This document shows positions 1 to 7,264 of a DNA stretch of 9,536 nucleotides, piece by piece (within the stretch, counting starts at the first letter, position 1; each line of letters opens with the position of its first letter). The notes under the pieces are model-generated. The model searched no databases and had not been told where the DNA came from. It saw only the letters and a list, made by a program, of their open reading frames with translations. The position numbers were made by a program, and so were the translations under genes. Source of the DNA: CAYLYM01 sp964387645 (lineage in GTDB: Bacteria; Calditrichota; Calditrichia; RBG-13-44-9). The stretch is taken from the NCBI GenBank assembly GCA_964387645.1, contig CAYLYM010000140.1, positions 1 through 9,536 of the forward strand. Reading direction: 5' to 3'.

Positions 1-1503
1 AACGTCCCGCTGGATGACAGCGCTGACGTAGGCAAAATCATCGATGAAATTTTCCTTGATCAGGTCTATTCAAAGAACCATGAAATTCGTGAAAAATTGA
101 TGGCTTCAGACAGTGAAAAAGATAAACTTACTTTAAAGCTTTTTAATATCATGTTTGGACCGTTTGACCGGTTAAATCACAATGAGCCATTCTATGGCAA
201 CTCACCTAAGCCTGCTGGCGCCAATTTTTATCCAGAGGATATGACCAGAGAAGAATTTCAGAATTGGATCGAGGCGCATCCGGAAGACAAAGAGGCGTTT
301 TTATCTGAATTTACCGTGATTCGGCGCCGGAACGGTGGTCTGATTGCTATCCCTTATTCTGAATATTATCACGATTTACTGGCGAAGGCTGCCCAATATT
401 TAAGAGAAGCGGCAGAATATGCAGATAATCCATCATTAAAAAAATACTTGCTTACCCGGGCAGATGCTTTCCTCTCGAATGATTATTATGAAAGCGATCT
501 GGCCTGGATGGATTTGAAAGACCACTTAATCGAAGTGGTTATTGGTCCTTACGAAGTTTATGAGGATGATTTATTCAACTACAAGGCATCTTTCGAATGT
601 TTTATAACTTTAAGAGACCCACAGGAAAGTGCCAAACTCGCCCGCTTCGGCCAGTATTTAACAGATATTGAAAAGCATCTTCCTATTCCCGAAGAATATA
701 AGAATTACGAAAGAGGCCTGGAATCCCCCATCATTGTGGCACAGGAAGTTTTTACAGCAGGCGATACCAAGGCCGGTGTTCAAACCCTGGCGTTTAATTT
801 ACCTAATGATGAACGGGTTCGCAAAGTCAAGGGATCCAAGAAAGTTTTGCTTAAGAATGTCAATCAGGCCAAATTTGAAAAATTGCTGGTCCCAATAGCT
901 AAAAGGATTCTGGATGCGTCTCAGATACCATTTGTGACATTCGATGCCTTTTTTAACCATGTTTTGATGCATGAAATATCCCATGGTGTGGGCCCCGGTT
1001 TTATCACAGTGAATGGGCGTCAGACCGAGGTCAAAAAGGAACTGAGGGAAACTTATTCTACCATCGAAGAGTGTAAAGCTGATGTGCTGGGAATGTACAA
1101 CAATATTTTCATGATCGAAAAAGGCGAATTTCCTGCAGGGTTCGATCAAGAAATCTGGGTTACTTTTTTGGCAGGAATCTTTCGTTCAGTTCGTTTTGGC
1201 ATTAATGAGGCCCATGGTTCCGGGAATGCGATTATTTTCAATTATTTACTGGAAAAAGGCGGATATGAATACGATGCGGCATCGCAACGCGTGCGGGTAA
1301 ATTTCGATAAAATTTTTAATGCGGTTAAGCAATTGGCCAATCTTTTGTTAACCATTCAGGCGGAAGGTGATTATGGAAAAGCTAAATCCTTGATTGAGAA
1401 ATATGCGGTGTATTCACCTATAATAAAAACATTGGTCGAGAAATTATCGGACTTACCCGTGGATATTAAGCCGATTTATCAGATAGAGAAAAAGTTGAGT
1501 TAG
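1..1503 (+). CDS. Dipeptidyl peptidase III-like zinc metallopeptidase (family M49), 5' end missing
   Basis: The frame is open from the first base of the window, so the gene begins upstream and 501 codons are visible; the TTG at 97 is not the real start. M49 enzymes are zinc exopeptidases that remove dipeptides from the N-terminus of short peptides, usually in the cytoplasm. The zinc motif is HEISH (codons at 970-984), followed about 30 residues later by EECKAD, which supplies the third zinc ligand; family members usually have EECRAE. Further on, NEAHGSGN (around 1204-1227) matches the region of the conserved histidine that stabilises the transition state in M49. The usual M49 motif is the six-residue HEXXGH. 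The five-residue HEISH form is, from memory, that of the Caldithrix abyssi enzyme. Some relatives carry an N-terminal Nudix domain, and whether this one does cannot be seen here. The stop lies 7 nt before dusA, suggesting co-transcription. Family assignment is firm; substrate is unknown. Confidence 0.87.
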   Translation, partial: NVPLDDSADVGKIIDEIFLDQVYSKNHEIREKLMASDSEKDKLTLKLFNIMFGPFDRLNHNEPFYGNSPKPAGANFYPEDMTREEFQNWIEAHPEDKEAFLSEFTVIRRRNGGLIAIPYSEYYHDLLAKAAQYLREAAEYADNPSLKKYLLTRADAFLSNDYYESDLAWMDLKDHLIEVVIGPYEVYEDDLFNYKASFECFITLRDPQESAKLARFGQYLTDIEKHLPIPEEYKNYERGLESPIIVAQEVFTAGDTKAGVQTLAFNLPNDERVRKVKGSKKVLLKNVNQAKFEKLLVPIAKRILDASQIPFVTFDAFFNHVLMHEISHGVGPGFITVNGRQTEVKKELRETYSTIEECKADVLGMYNNIFMIEKGEFPAGFDQEIWVTFLAGIFRSVRFGINEAHGSGNAIIFNYLLEKGGYEYDAASQRVRVNFDKIFNAVKQLANLLLTIQAEGDYGKAKSLIEKYAVYSPIIKTLVEKLSDLPVDIKPIYQIEKKLS

Positions 1504-1510
1504 AAGAAAG

Positions 1511-2635
1511 TTGGATGAAAGGATAATAGAACAGAATTTGATTCAATGTATGATGGAATTTCAAAAAGACAGTGTTATTGCTGATACTTCAAAAAGTGTT
1601 CGGGGGCAAAATCGTCCTTTGAGTGTAGCGCCCATGGTGAACATTACCGACCGCCATTTTCGCTATTTTATGCGGCAACTCACTCGATATACTTTATTGT
1701 ACACCCCTATGATTGCCACTGGTGCATTAATCTATGGTAAAAAATACCACCTCCTGGAATATTCAGATATTGAAAAACCCCTGGCTTTGCAGTTAGGTGG
1801 GGATAATCCGGCGCATTTGGCGGAGTGTGCACATCTGGCTGAAGATTATAATTACGACGAAGTCAATTTAAATGTGGGATGTCCCAGCGAACGCGTACAA
1901 CAAGGACATTTTGGCGCCTGTTTAATGGCCAAACCTGAAGTAGTGGCGCGTTGTGTGGAGGCCATGCGAAAAACTACCCGCCTTCCCGTAACAGTTAAAC
2001 ATCGAATCGGTATCGATGGAATGGATAATTATGATAATCTAGTTCGTTTTGTGGAGAAAGTAGCTGACGCCGGTTGCGATCGTTTTATCGTTCATGCCCG
2101 GATCGCCATTTTAGGTGGTTTGAATCCCAGACAAAACCGCCGGGTACCGCCCGTTCGCCACGATATGGTTTATCAATTAAAAAAAGATTTTCCCCATCTG
2201 TTGATTGAGATTAATGGCGAGGTAAAATCACTGGATCAGGTGGAGCATCATCTCAAGTTTGTCGATGGCGTGATGATCGGTCGGGCTGCTTACGAAAATC
2301 CCTATATATTTGCCCAGGCGGACAATCGCATTTTTCATTGTTCAACCAGAATAGTAACGCGGCGCCAGGTGATTGAAAATATGCTATCGTATATTGATTA
2401 TTGGTTTCATCACGGTGTCCATCCCATGCAACTTACCCGTCCATTGATGAGTCTTTTGGCGCATCAAAAAGAGAGTCGTTTCTGGAAGCAGCAATTGAAT
2501 ATCATCTCACAAAGAAACGAATTTTCAATAGAAAAACTGAAAACAATCATTGAGCAGTTGCCAGAAGAAGTATTGGATGTGCCACCTGAGCGAGAAGGAG
2601 AGAAAAAAGCCTTTGAAAATGTGAGCTTCAGTTAA
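1511..2635 (+). CDS. dusA: tRNA-dihydrouridine synthase A
   Basis: DusA is a cytoplasmic FMN- and NADPH-dependent enzyme that reduces uridines in the tRNA D-loop (U20/U20a in E. coli). The match to the DusA subgroup runs along the whole TIM-barrel: SVAPMVNITDRHFRYF (38-53), LALQLGGDNP (91-100), NLNVGCPSERVQ (119-130), FGACLM with the likely catalytic Cys137, TVKHRIG with FMN-contacting Lys163, HAR with His195, INGEVKS (234-240) and GVMIGRAAY (253-261). Two normally conserved spots differ: the HARKAWL-type motif reads HARIAIL, and the YTEM-type motif reads YTPM. The start is uncertain. TTG at 1511 has a purine stretch directly against it, and ATG at 1550 or 1553 would shorten the protein by 13 or 14 residues without touching the conserved core. 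At 374 residues it is longer than the roughly 330 of E. coli DusA because of N- and C-terminal extensions. It follows the M49 peptidase gene by 7 nt on the same strand. Confidence 0.92.
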   Translation: MDERIIEQNLIQCMMEFQKDSVIADTSKSVRGQNRPLSVAPMVNITDRHFRYFMRQLTRYTLLYTPMIATGALIYGKKYHLLEYSDIEKPLALQLGGDNPAHLAECAHLAEDYNYDEVNLNVGCPSERVQQGHFGACLMAKPEVVARCVEAMRKTTRLPVTVKHRIGIDGMDNYDNLVRFVEKVADAGCDRFIVHARIAILGGLNPRQNRRVPPVRHDMVYQLKKDFPHLLIEINGEVKSLDQVEHHLKFVDGVMIGRAAYENPYIFAQADNRIFHCSTRIVTRRQVIENMLSYIDYWFHHGVHPMQLTRPLMSLLAHQKESRFWKQQLNIISQRNEFSIEKLKTIIEQLPEEVLDVPPEREGEKKAFENVSFS

Positions 2636-2720
2636 ATGTTGATGAAATATTCCAGAACAACCCAGCTTTTTTCTATGGATTTATTTTCATCGCTGCAAAT
2701 ATTAAGTTATTTATCCAATT

Positions 2721-2748
2721 GAAGAAAAATGGCGGAAAGAATTCCGCC
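2721..2748 (-). terminator. Rho-independent terminator, minus strand
   Basis: A perfect 7-bp GC-rich stem (GGCGGAA at 2731-2737, TTCCGCC at 2742-2748) closes a 4-nt loop. Read on the minus strand it is followed directly by ATTTTTCTTC, as expected for an intrinsic terminator. On the plus strand no T-run follows, so it is directional. It lies 60 nt past the end of the small minus-strand frame at 2808 and about 560 nt past the htpG stop. This suggests that minus-strand transcription continues through the spacer to this point. Confidence 0.72.
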
Positions 2749-2807
2749 GCCATGATTAGAATTTCTGATAGATTTCATCAGTATTTTCAAGATTACTTTA
2801 TACTGTT

Positions 2808-2969
2808 TTACAAAAATTTTAGACTTATTCTTCCTTCTCCAATTTCTTCCCTGATGAGGATCATCCATTTTTTAGTTGCTTCGGCATTAAACTCCAACTC
2901 TCCGTTAGAAATAAGTCTTCTCCAATGGTGCTTTCGTTTTTCTTTTACCCAGTTGTAAAAAGGTCTCAT
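2808..2969 (-). CDS. Possible small protein of 53 residues, unrecognised
   Basis: An ATG at 2969 opens a 53-codon minus-strand frame rich in Lys, Arg, Glu and Trp (for example WVKEKRKHHWRRL and KKWMILIREEIGEG). This is far more protein-like than the hydrophobic, serine-rich plus-strand frame opposite. No Shine-Dalgarno sequence precedes the ATG, and the frame stays open upstream as far as TGA at 3077-3075. It could therefore be the 3' part of a longer, decayed gene instead of a free-standing one. A good intrinsic terminator lies 60 nt downstream on the same strand. I do not recognise the family. The sequence is basic, without a signal peptide or membrane segment. Confidence 0.33.
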   Translation of the reverse strand: MRPFYNWVKEKRKHHWRRLISNGELEFNAEATKKWMILIREEIGEGRISLKFL

Positions 2970-3074
2970 GACATATCTAATTTGATTTAAAATGGTTCGT
3001 ATGGTTTTAAAATTGATTTCATGAATGAGATTGTTTTTAAAAATAATCCTGATTTTATGAGAAATTTTGGATAA

Positions 3075-3260
3075 TCATGCCGTTGCATAAAAGCTCATAC
3101 AGACTACGAAAGAGTGGTCGGTACGAGTTTCAGTATCCGATAAGTGATAATGCCCGTTGGTGACCATTTCAATCTCTTCGATTTTGCGAATTTTCTCTTT
3201 ACCTGTTTTGATCCAACCACCCACAATTTCGTAAATCGCATTATTTGTAAAACCATTTAA
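3075..3260 (-). pseudogene. Coding-like remnant without a start codon, downstream of htpG
   Basis: On the minus strand a 61-codon stretch bounded by TAA upstream (3263-3261) and TGA (3077-3075) has mixed, protein-like composition, with segments such as EIVGGWIKTGKEKIRK and GHYHLSDTETRTDHS. It has no ATG near its beginning; GTG at codon 13 and ATG at codon 32 lack convincing ribosome sites. It is in the same frame as the 2969-2808 frame and both lie on the htpG strand. The simplest reading is the remains of one gene that has lost its start and gained a TGA. I cannot name the family. An alternative minus-strand frame of 45 codons from ATG at 3244 overlaps it but is less convincing. Confidence 0.35.
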
Positions 3261-3309
3261 TTAAAAAGTGGAACCATTTGTTTTAGTTTAAAATTTCATA
3301 GAACTTTGA

Positions 3310-5178
3310 TTAACTGGCATTTGTGGCTTCTTCCATGATTTCGGTCATTCGCTTCACAAAATCTGTTGGCGATTCAAGATTACCTTCTAATAAAACGGCT
3401 CCTTCGTACAGTTGTAAAATACATTTTCGCAATAAAGGATCATTCTGGTCAGCCATGTTAATTCTTGAGAGATTTTTAATTAAAGGATGCGCTGTGTTAA
3501 TTTCCAGGATGCGTTTAGAACCTTTGAAATTTTTGTCCAGAATTTTCATCATTTTTTCCATTTGATTGTCCATAGCTTCTTTCCCCGCTACCAAAGTTAC
3601 TGGTGAATCTACCAGGCGTTTCGACTCGATAACATCTTCTACCTTATCTTTCAAAGTTTCTTTAAAAATTTCGATCAGCGGCTTTGCCAGATTTTCATTA
3701 AGTGCTTCTTGTTCCGCCTTCTCATCTTTCTTCAAATCAAGGTCGGCCTTGTCAATGGATTTCAGTGGTTTTTTATCATATTCATTAATGGAAGGAACGA
3801 TAAATACATCAACAGGATCTGTTAAAAATAAAACTTCCAGGTCGTGTTTTTTAAAATATTCCAAATTAGGATTTCTTTTTATAACATCCAGATTTTCACC
3901 GGAGATGTAATAAATTTCTTTTTGATCTTCTTTCATTCGGGAAACATAGTCTTTTAAGGATGTCAATTCACCATCGGAAGTCCTGGTCGATTGGAAACGC
4001 AACAATTCAATTATTTTATCCCGGTTGGCGTAATCCATGTTTACACCCATTTTGAAGATTGTGCTAAAATTCTGATAAAATTTCTTATATTTTTCCGGTT
4101 CGTTCTTGGCAAGTTCCTCAAGGTAACCCAGAATTTTATTGACCAGAACGTTCTTAATTTTGGCCATTTGTGGGCTACTTTGGGTCCACTCGCGGGATAC
4201 GTTTAATGGTAAATCTTCAGTATCCACCACACCACGGATGAAACGTAAATATTCTGGAAGAAGTTCTTTCGCATTCTCCTGAATAAATATCTTGTTTGAA
4301 TAAAGTTGGACAGATTTTTCCAAATCTTCCCGTAAAAAGGTTGGCGGAGCGCTGGCCGGGATGAAAAGTAAAGCTTTGAAATTGACTGTTCCTTCCACGG
4401 AGAGATGTAAATATCCTAACGGGTTTTCGAAATCGTTGGTGATGAATTTGTAGAATTCATTTAATTCATCTTCTTTGATTTCATTTTTGGGTTTTTGCCA
4501 GAGCGCTTCAACGCGGTTCACCTGTTCTTTGCCTACATAAATGGGGAAATCTACAAAATTGGAATATTTTTTAATAATTTCCTTTATCCTGAATTCATCA
4601 GCGAATTCTTTCGCTTCGTCTTTGAGTTTGAAGTAGATTTTCGTTCCTCGTTCTTTCCGGTCGATTTCCTCGATGGTAAATGTGCCTCCTTCGCCGGATA
4701 TCCAACGGTAAGCCTGGGAATTTGGTGCTGCACTACGGGTCTCTATCGTTACCTTATCAGTTACCATGAAAACTGAGTAAAATCCTACTCCAAATTGCCC
4801 GATCCAATTACCATCAACAGTTTTGTTTTGCTCTTTTATTTTTTGCATGAATTCCAGGGTCCCAGATTTGGCCACGGTACCAATTTCATTAATTAGTTCT
4901 TCTTTGGTCATTCCAATCCCAGTGTCTTCTATAGAAAAGGTTTGTTTCTTGGAGTCAACTTCGATTTTAATTTTAAGTTCGGCATCGGGATCTACAATAT
5001 TTTTGTCAGTGAGCATTAGAAAACGCACTTTGTTCAAAGCATCAGATGCATTGGAAATTAATTCCCGTAAAAAAATCTCCGGATGCGTATAAAGCGAATG
5101 AATGATGAGATTAAGAAGTTGTTTCATCTCAGCACGATATTCATACTCCTCAACATTTTTTTTGTCTTTGTTTGCCAT
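3310..5178 (-). CDS. htpG: Molecular chaperone HtpG (bacterial Hsp90)
   Basis: HtpG is a cytosolic, dimeric, ATP-driven chaperone that remodels late folding intermediates. From the chosen start the protein has 622 residues, close to the family norm of about 620-630. The N-terminal GHKL ATPase domain shows RELISNASDAL (catalytic Glu39, Mg-binding Asn43), IEDTGIGM (Asp85), GTVAKSGT and GQFGVGFYS (about 127-135). The middle domain has the catalytic-loop arginine in PLNVSREW. The C-terminal dimerisation domain ends in MTEIMEEATNAS, with no eukaryotic MEEVD tail. The start is taken as the ATG at 5178 because GGGAGG at 5191-5186 sits 7 nt from it, but only 1 nt from the ATG at 5184, which would add Met-Leu. 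The gene is divergent from the thioesterase gene and convergent with dusA. I see no CIRCE operator in its leader. Confidence 0.97.
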   Translation of the reverse strand: MANKDKKNVEEYEYRAEMKQLLNLIIHSLYTHPEIFLRELISNASDALNKVRFLMLTDKNIVDPDAELKIKIEVDSKKQTFSIEDTGIGMTKEELINEIGTVAKSGTLEFMQKIKEQNKTVDGNWIGQFGVGFYSVFMVTDKVTIETRSAAPNSQAYRWISGEGGTFTIEEIDRKERGTKIYFKLKDEAKEFADEFRIKEIIKKYSNFVDFPIYVGKEQVNRVEALWQKPKNEIKEDELNEFYKFITNDFENPLGYLHLSVEGTVNFKALLFIPASAPPTFLREDLEKSVQLYSNKIFIQENAKELLPEYLRFIRGVVDTEDLPLNVSREWTQSSPQMAKIKNVLVNKILGYLEELAKNEPEKYKKFYQNFSTIFKMGVNMDYANRDKIIELLRFQSTRTSDGELTSLKDYVSRMKEDQKEIYYISGENLDVIKRNPNLEYFKKHDLEVLFLTDPVDVFIVPSINEYDKKPLKSIDKADLDLKKDEKAEQEALNENLAKPLIEIFKETLKDKVEDVIESKRLVDSPVTLVAGKEAMDNQMEKMMKILDKNFKGSKRILEINTAHPLIKNLSRINMADQNDPLLRKCILQLYEGAVLLEGNLESPTDFVKRMTEIMEEATNAS

Positions 5179-5185
5179 AAGCATG

Positions 5186-5191
5186 CCTCCC
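5186..5191 (-). promoter_or_regulatory. Strong ribosome binding site of htpG that decides the start
   Basis: Minus-strand GGGAGG lies 7 nt from the ATG at 5178 and 1 nt from the in-frame ATG at 5184. The spacing supports initiation at 5178. It is one of only two strong Shine-Dalgarno sites directly placed before a gene in this window. Confidence 0.8.
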
Positions 5192-5226
5192 TGTTTTTTT
5201 AATTTTTTATTTTTTTAAGAATGATT

Positions 5227-5253
5227 ATTATACTTTATCTGGTTAATAATGAA
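5227..5253 (-). promoter_or_regulatory. Candidate htpG promoter
   Basis: On the minus strand a perfect TATAAT (5232-5227) lies about 35 nt ahead of the htpG ribosome site. The best -35 candidate is TTCATT (5253-5248) at a short 15-nt spacing, a weak match. The A/T-rich leader between them and the gene contains no CIRCE inverted repeat. The -10 is convincing, but the region is AT-rich enough for chance matches. Confidence 0.4.
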
Positions 5254-5421
5254 GCGAAATTTAATATTTTCCTTCCTCTTTACCAATATATTTAAAAACC
5301 TGTTATTTCCGCTACTTTAAGTATTTTACTAATTTAAATGTATTATTTATTTAGAACAAAAATTCTCCTATATTTTAAATTAAAGATGATTTTATCTTGA
5401 AAAAAGTTTCTTGAAAAAGTA

Positions 5422-5427
5422 AAGGAG
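5422..5427 (+). promoter_or_regulatory. Ribosome binding site of the MenI-like thioesterase
   Basis: AAGGAG ends 7 nt before the ATG at 5435, an ideal spacing that fixes this start. Just upstream the decamer TCTTGAAAAA occurs twice (5395-5404 and 5409-5418), 14 nt apart, of unknown meaning. Confidence 0.75.
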
Positions 5428-5434
5428 AAACAAA

Positions 5435-5860
5435 ATGCCGCTGTGGTTTAAAAATTACACATTGAGTGATTTGAATAATTTAAGCAAAAACACCATGTTG
5501 GAGCATCTGGATATACAGATGGTTGAAATTGGCGATGATTATTTAAAAGCAACCATGCCAGTTGATCATCGTACGGTACAGCCCATGGGATTGTTGCATG
5601 GCGGTGCTTCGGTGACATTAGCCGAATCTTTAGGTAGTATAGCTGCTACTATGACGTTGAATCCGCAAAAACAGTATTGTGTTGGTTTAGAAATTAATGC
5701 CAATCATATTCGTTCGGTCAGGCAAGGTCGGGTCACAGGTATTACCAAGCCAGTTCACATAGGAAAAACAACACAAGTGTGGGAGATCAAGATATATAAC
5801 GATAACGATAAATTAGTGTGTATTAGCCGAATTACACTGGCAATTTTGAATAAAAAGTGA
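5435..5860 (+). CDS. menI: Hotdog-fold acyl-CoA thioesterase, MenI/YdiI-like
   Basis: This small cytoplasmic hotdog thioesterase hydrolyses acyl-CoA or aryl-CoA esters. It resembles E. coli YdiI (MenI), the 1,4-dihydroxy-2-naphthoyl-CoA hydrolase of menaquinone synthesis, nearly end to end. Shared segments include EIGDDYLKATMPVD (31-44), QPMGLLHGGASVTLAES (49-65), VGLEINANHIRS (83-94), a GRVTG-like segment and QVWEIKIY (114-121). The catalytic carboxylate is Glu64, with Gln49 and the His55-Gly-Gly turn in place. The length of 141 residues is normal for the family (about 136). A good ribosome site fixes the start. It is divergent from htpG, and the membrane hydrolase gene follows after about 107 nt. 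No other menaquinone gene lies nearby, so the precise substrate is inferred from similarity. Related EntH and PaaI-type enzymes act on other acyl-CoAs. Confidence 0.85.
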   Translation: MPLWFKNYTLSDLNNLSKNTMLEHLDIQMVEIGDDYLKATMPVDHRTVQPMGLLHGGASVTLAESLGSIAATMTLNPQKQYCVGLEINANHIRSVRQGRVTGITKPVHIGKTTQVWEIKIYNDNDKLVCISRITLAILNKK

Positions 5861-5881
5861 TTACCAAATTTTTTTATTATT

Positions 5882-5902
5882 AAAAATGTCTGGAACATTT
5901 TT
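5882..5902 (+). terminator. Weak AT-rich hairpin after the thioesterase gene
   Basis: A perfect 8-bp inverted repeat, AAAAATGT (5882-5889) and ACATTTTT (5895-5902), encloses a 5-nt loop 22 nt past the thioesterase stop. The T-run forms the descending arm and GGG follows. It could act as a weak terminator in either direction or simply be a hairpin. The low GC content makes the call tentative. Confidence 0.33.
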
Positions 5903-5967
5903 GGGATAAAAAAGGTTTCTCAGCATTTGGAAAATTAAAAAATCGAGAAAAATCTGAAATAGTTTTT

Positions 5968-6996
5968 ATGGATACTTTGACGCATTTTACATTAGGTGCT
6001 GCTGTAGGTGAATTAGTCCTTGGCAAGAAGGTTGGTAATAAAGCTTTGCTATGGGGTGCTGTTGGTGGGGTAATCCCCGACTTAGATTATCTGGTATATC
6101 CATTCCTGGATACTGTATCCCGTTTGACCGTTCACAGGAGTTTTAGCCATTCCATAACCTTTCTCGTTTTGGTGGCGCCTTTATTAGGATTTCTAATTAA
6201 TAAAATATATAAAGGTCAGTTTGCCAGTTGGTGGGATTGGACAAAACTATCTTTCTGGTCCATCTTTACACATTCTTTACTGGATAATTTTACTTCTTAT
6301 GGTACCCAACTTTTTTGGCCTTTTAGTAAGTATCGTATTGCCTGGAATTCGATTTTTGTTATTGATCCGCTGTACACTGTCCCCTTTGCGTTATGTGTAC
6401 TCGCAGTGTTTTTTTTAAGAAGAGGATCAAAAGCCCGCCGGATAATAAATTGGACTGGAATTATTTTAAGTACTTCCTATCTTCTGTTTACCCTTGTGAA
6501 TAAACAATTGGTTAGTTCGGTTTTTGAGAAGCAGTTAAAAAAGCAGAACATTTCTTATTCTCGAATATTTACAATGCCAACACCCTTTAATAATATATTA
6601 TGGCGAGGGGTTGCGGAATCTCAGGAAGGATTTTGGGAAGGTTACTATTCCTGGTTTGACGACAACAAAAATATTCAATTTAGGTTTACACCTAAAAATT
6701 ACAATCTCATTGCCCATTTGTTGTCTCATCCCGATATTCAAAAAATTAAATGGATGACCAGAGGCTTTTTTGCTGTAACGGAAAAAGATGGAGCAATATT
6801 TATCAATGATATGCGTTATGGTCGGTTGAATGGATGGCAGCAAGGGAATGATGAGTTTATCTTTGCCTACAAGATTGTGGAGCCTTCCCCCGAAAATGGG
6901 GATGGAATTACATTTTCCCAGCAAAGAGTTCGCATGCAAATCAAAAGCCATCTAATGTTGTTTCTATTCAAACGTATTATGGGTAATGGGCAATAA
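5968..6996 (+). CDS. Membrane-bound metal-dependent hydrolase, YdjM family
   Basis: The protein of 342 residues belongs to the YdjM/YbcI (DUF457, COG1988) family of inner-membrane proteins predicted to be metal-dependent hydrolases; the substrate is unknown. The family start MDTLTHFTLGAAVGE supports this ATG although no Shine-Dalgarno site precedes it. Likely metal-binding motifs are His6, PDLD (37-40), HRSFSHS (56-62) and THSLLD (101-106), then YGTQLFWPFS (111-120). Hydrophobic segments lie around 26-46, 63-80, 95-110, 128-150 and 160-180. From about residue 195 a soluble domain of about 140 residues follows, beginning near TMPTPFNNILWRGVAES, as seen in longer members of the family. The gene sits between the thioesterase and pyrD, with spacers of about 107 and 268 nt, so it may be its own unit. 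The function of the soluble tail is unknown to me. Confidence 0.85.
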   Translation: MDTLTHFTLGAAVGELVLGKKVGNKALLWGAVGGVIPDLDYLVYPFLDTVSRLTVHRSFSHSITFLVLVAPLLGFLINKIYKGQFASWWDWTKLSFWSIFTHSLLDNFTSYGTQLFWPFSKYRIAWNSIFVIDPLYTVPFALCVLAVFFLRRGSKARRIINWTGIILSTSYLLFTLVNKQLVSSVFEKQLKKQNISYSRIFTMPTPFNNILWRGVAESQEGFWEGYYSWFDDNKNIQFRFTPKNYNLIAHLLSHPDIQKIKWMTRGFFAVTEKDGAIFINDMRYGRLNGWQQGNDEFIFAYKIVEPSPENGDGITFSQQRVRMQIKSHLMLFLFKRIMGNGQ

Positions 6997-7264
6997 GTTC
7001 AATCAATTCAATTCTATTTTGTCTTTCGAATGTTGTGAAAATAGCTTCATTTTTAAATACATACTATTCGAGGTTTACCAGCATTTAAACGATTTAAACT
7101 TAAAAAGTGTTTTTTTCAAAACTATTAGACATCACCTGAAATTTAGGTTTACATTACCTTCTCTTTATTTTATTTTTTAGCGATTTTTTAAGGGAGCAGA
7201 AACGTTTTGGAAATAAAGTTTTGTTTAAGTTAATGTGTTTTAAATTTTATTAATGTAAATAAAT
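6997..7264. other. AT-rich spacer upstream of pyrD
   Basis: This 268-nt spacer has long T-runs and no gene that I trust; a 64-codon plus-strand frame across its start is low-complexity and overlaps the end of the hydrolase gene. AAGGGAG at about 7189-7195 looks like a ribosome site but no sustained frame follows it. I found no clear promoter, PyrR-type attenuator or riboswitch. Confidence 0.5.

Larger units (their letters stand above)
2636..3309. other. Convergent spacer between dusA and htpG
   Basis: This 674-nt stretch lies between the stop of dusA (plus) and the stop of htpG (minus). On the plus strand I see only poorly supported open frames of low-charge, AT-rich composition. The minus strand holds two protein-like stretches (3260 to 3075 and 2969 to 2808, listed separately) and then an intrinsic terminator at 2748-2721. 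An 8-bp direct repeat AACCATTT occurs at 3251-3258 and 3272-3279. No tRNA, insertion sequence or plus-strand terminator for dusA was found. Confidence 0.6.

Noticed and set aside
799..1149. Minus-strand open frame inside the M49 peptidase gene
   Set aside because: It lies wholly inside a well-supported gene and shows no family features.
2636..2722. Short frame starting directly after the dusA stop
   Set aside because: It is simply the in-frame continuation past the dusA stop, with no ribosome site and low-complexity content.
2719..2958. Plus-strand open frame of 79 codons in the dusA-htpG spacer
   Set aside because: It is Ser/Phe/Leu-rich with no ribosome site, and the opposite strand in the same place reads as a more protein-like frame with a terminator behind it.
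3075..3077. In-frame TGA as a selenocysteine codon
   Set aside because: No start codon, no recognisable selenoprotein family and no clear SECIS-like hairpin directly downstream; decay or chance is simpler.
3323..5092. Several plus-strand open frames opposite htpG
   Set aside because: They are antisense shadows of the strongly conserved htpG reading frame.
5185..5434. CIRCE-type or other known heat-shock operator upstream of htpG
   Set aside because: No TTAGCACTC-N9-GAGTGCTAA-like inverted repeat is present; only a TATAAT-like -10 can be supported.
6986..7180. Plus-strand 64-codon frame before pyrD
   Set aside because: Low-complexity Phe/Lys/Asn-rich translation of AT-rich spacer, overlapping the previous gene, without a ribosome site.
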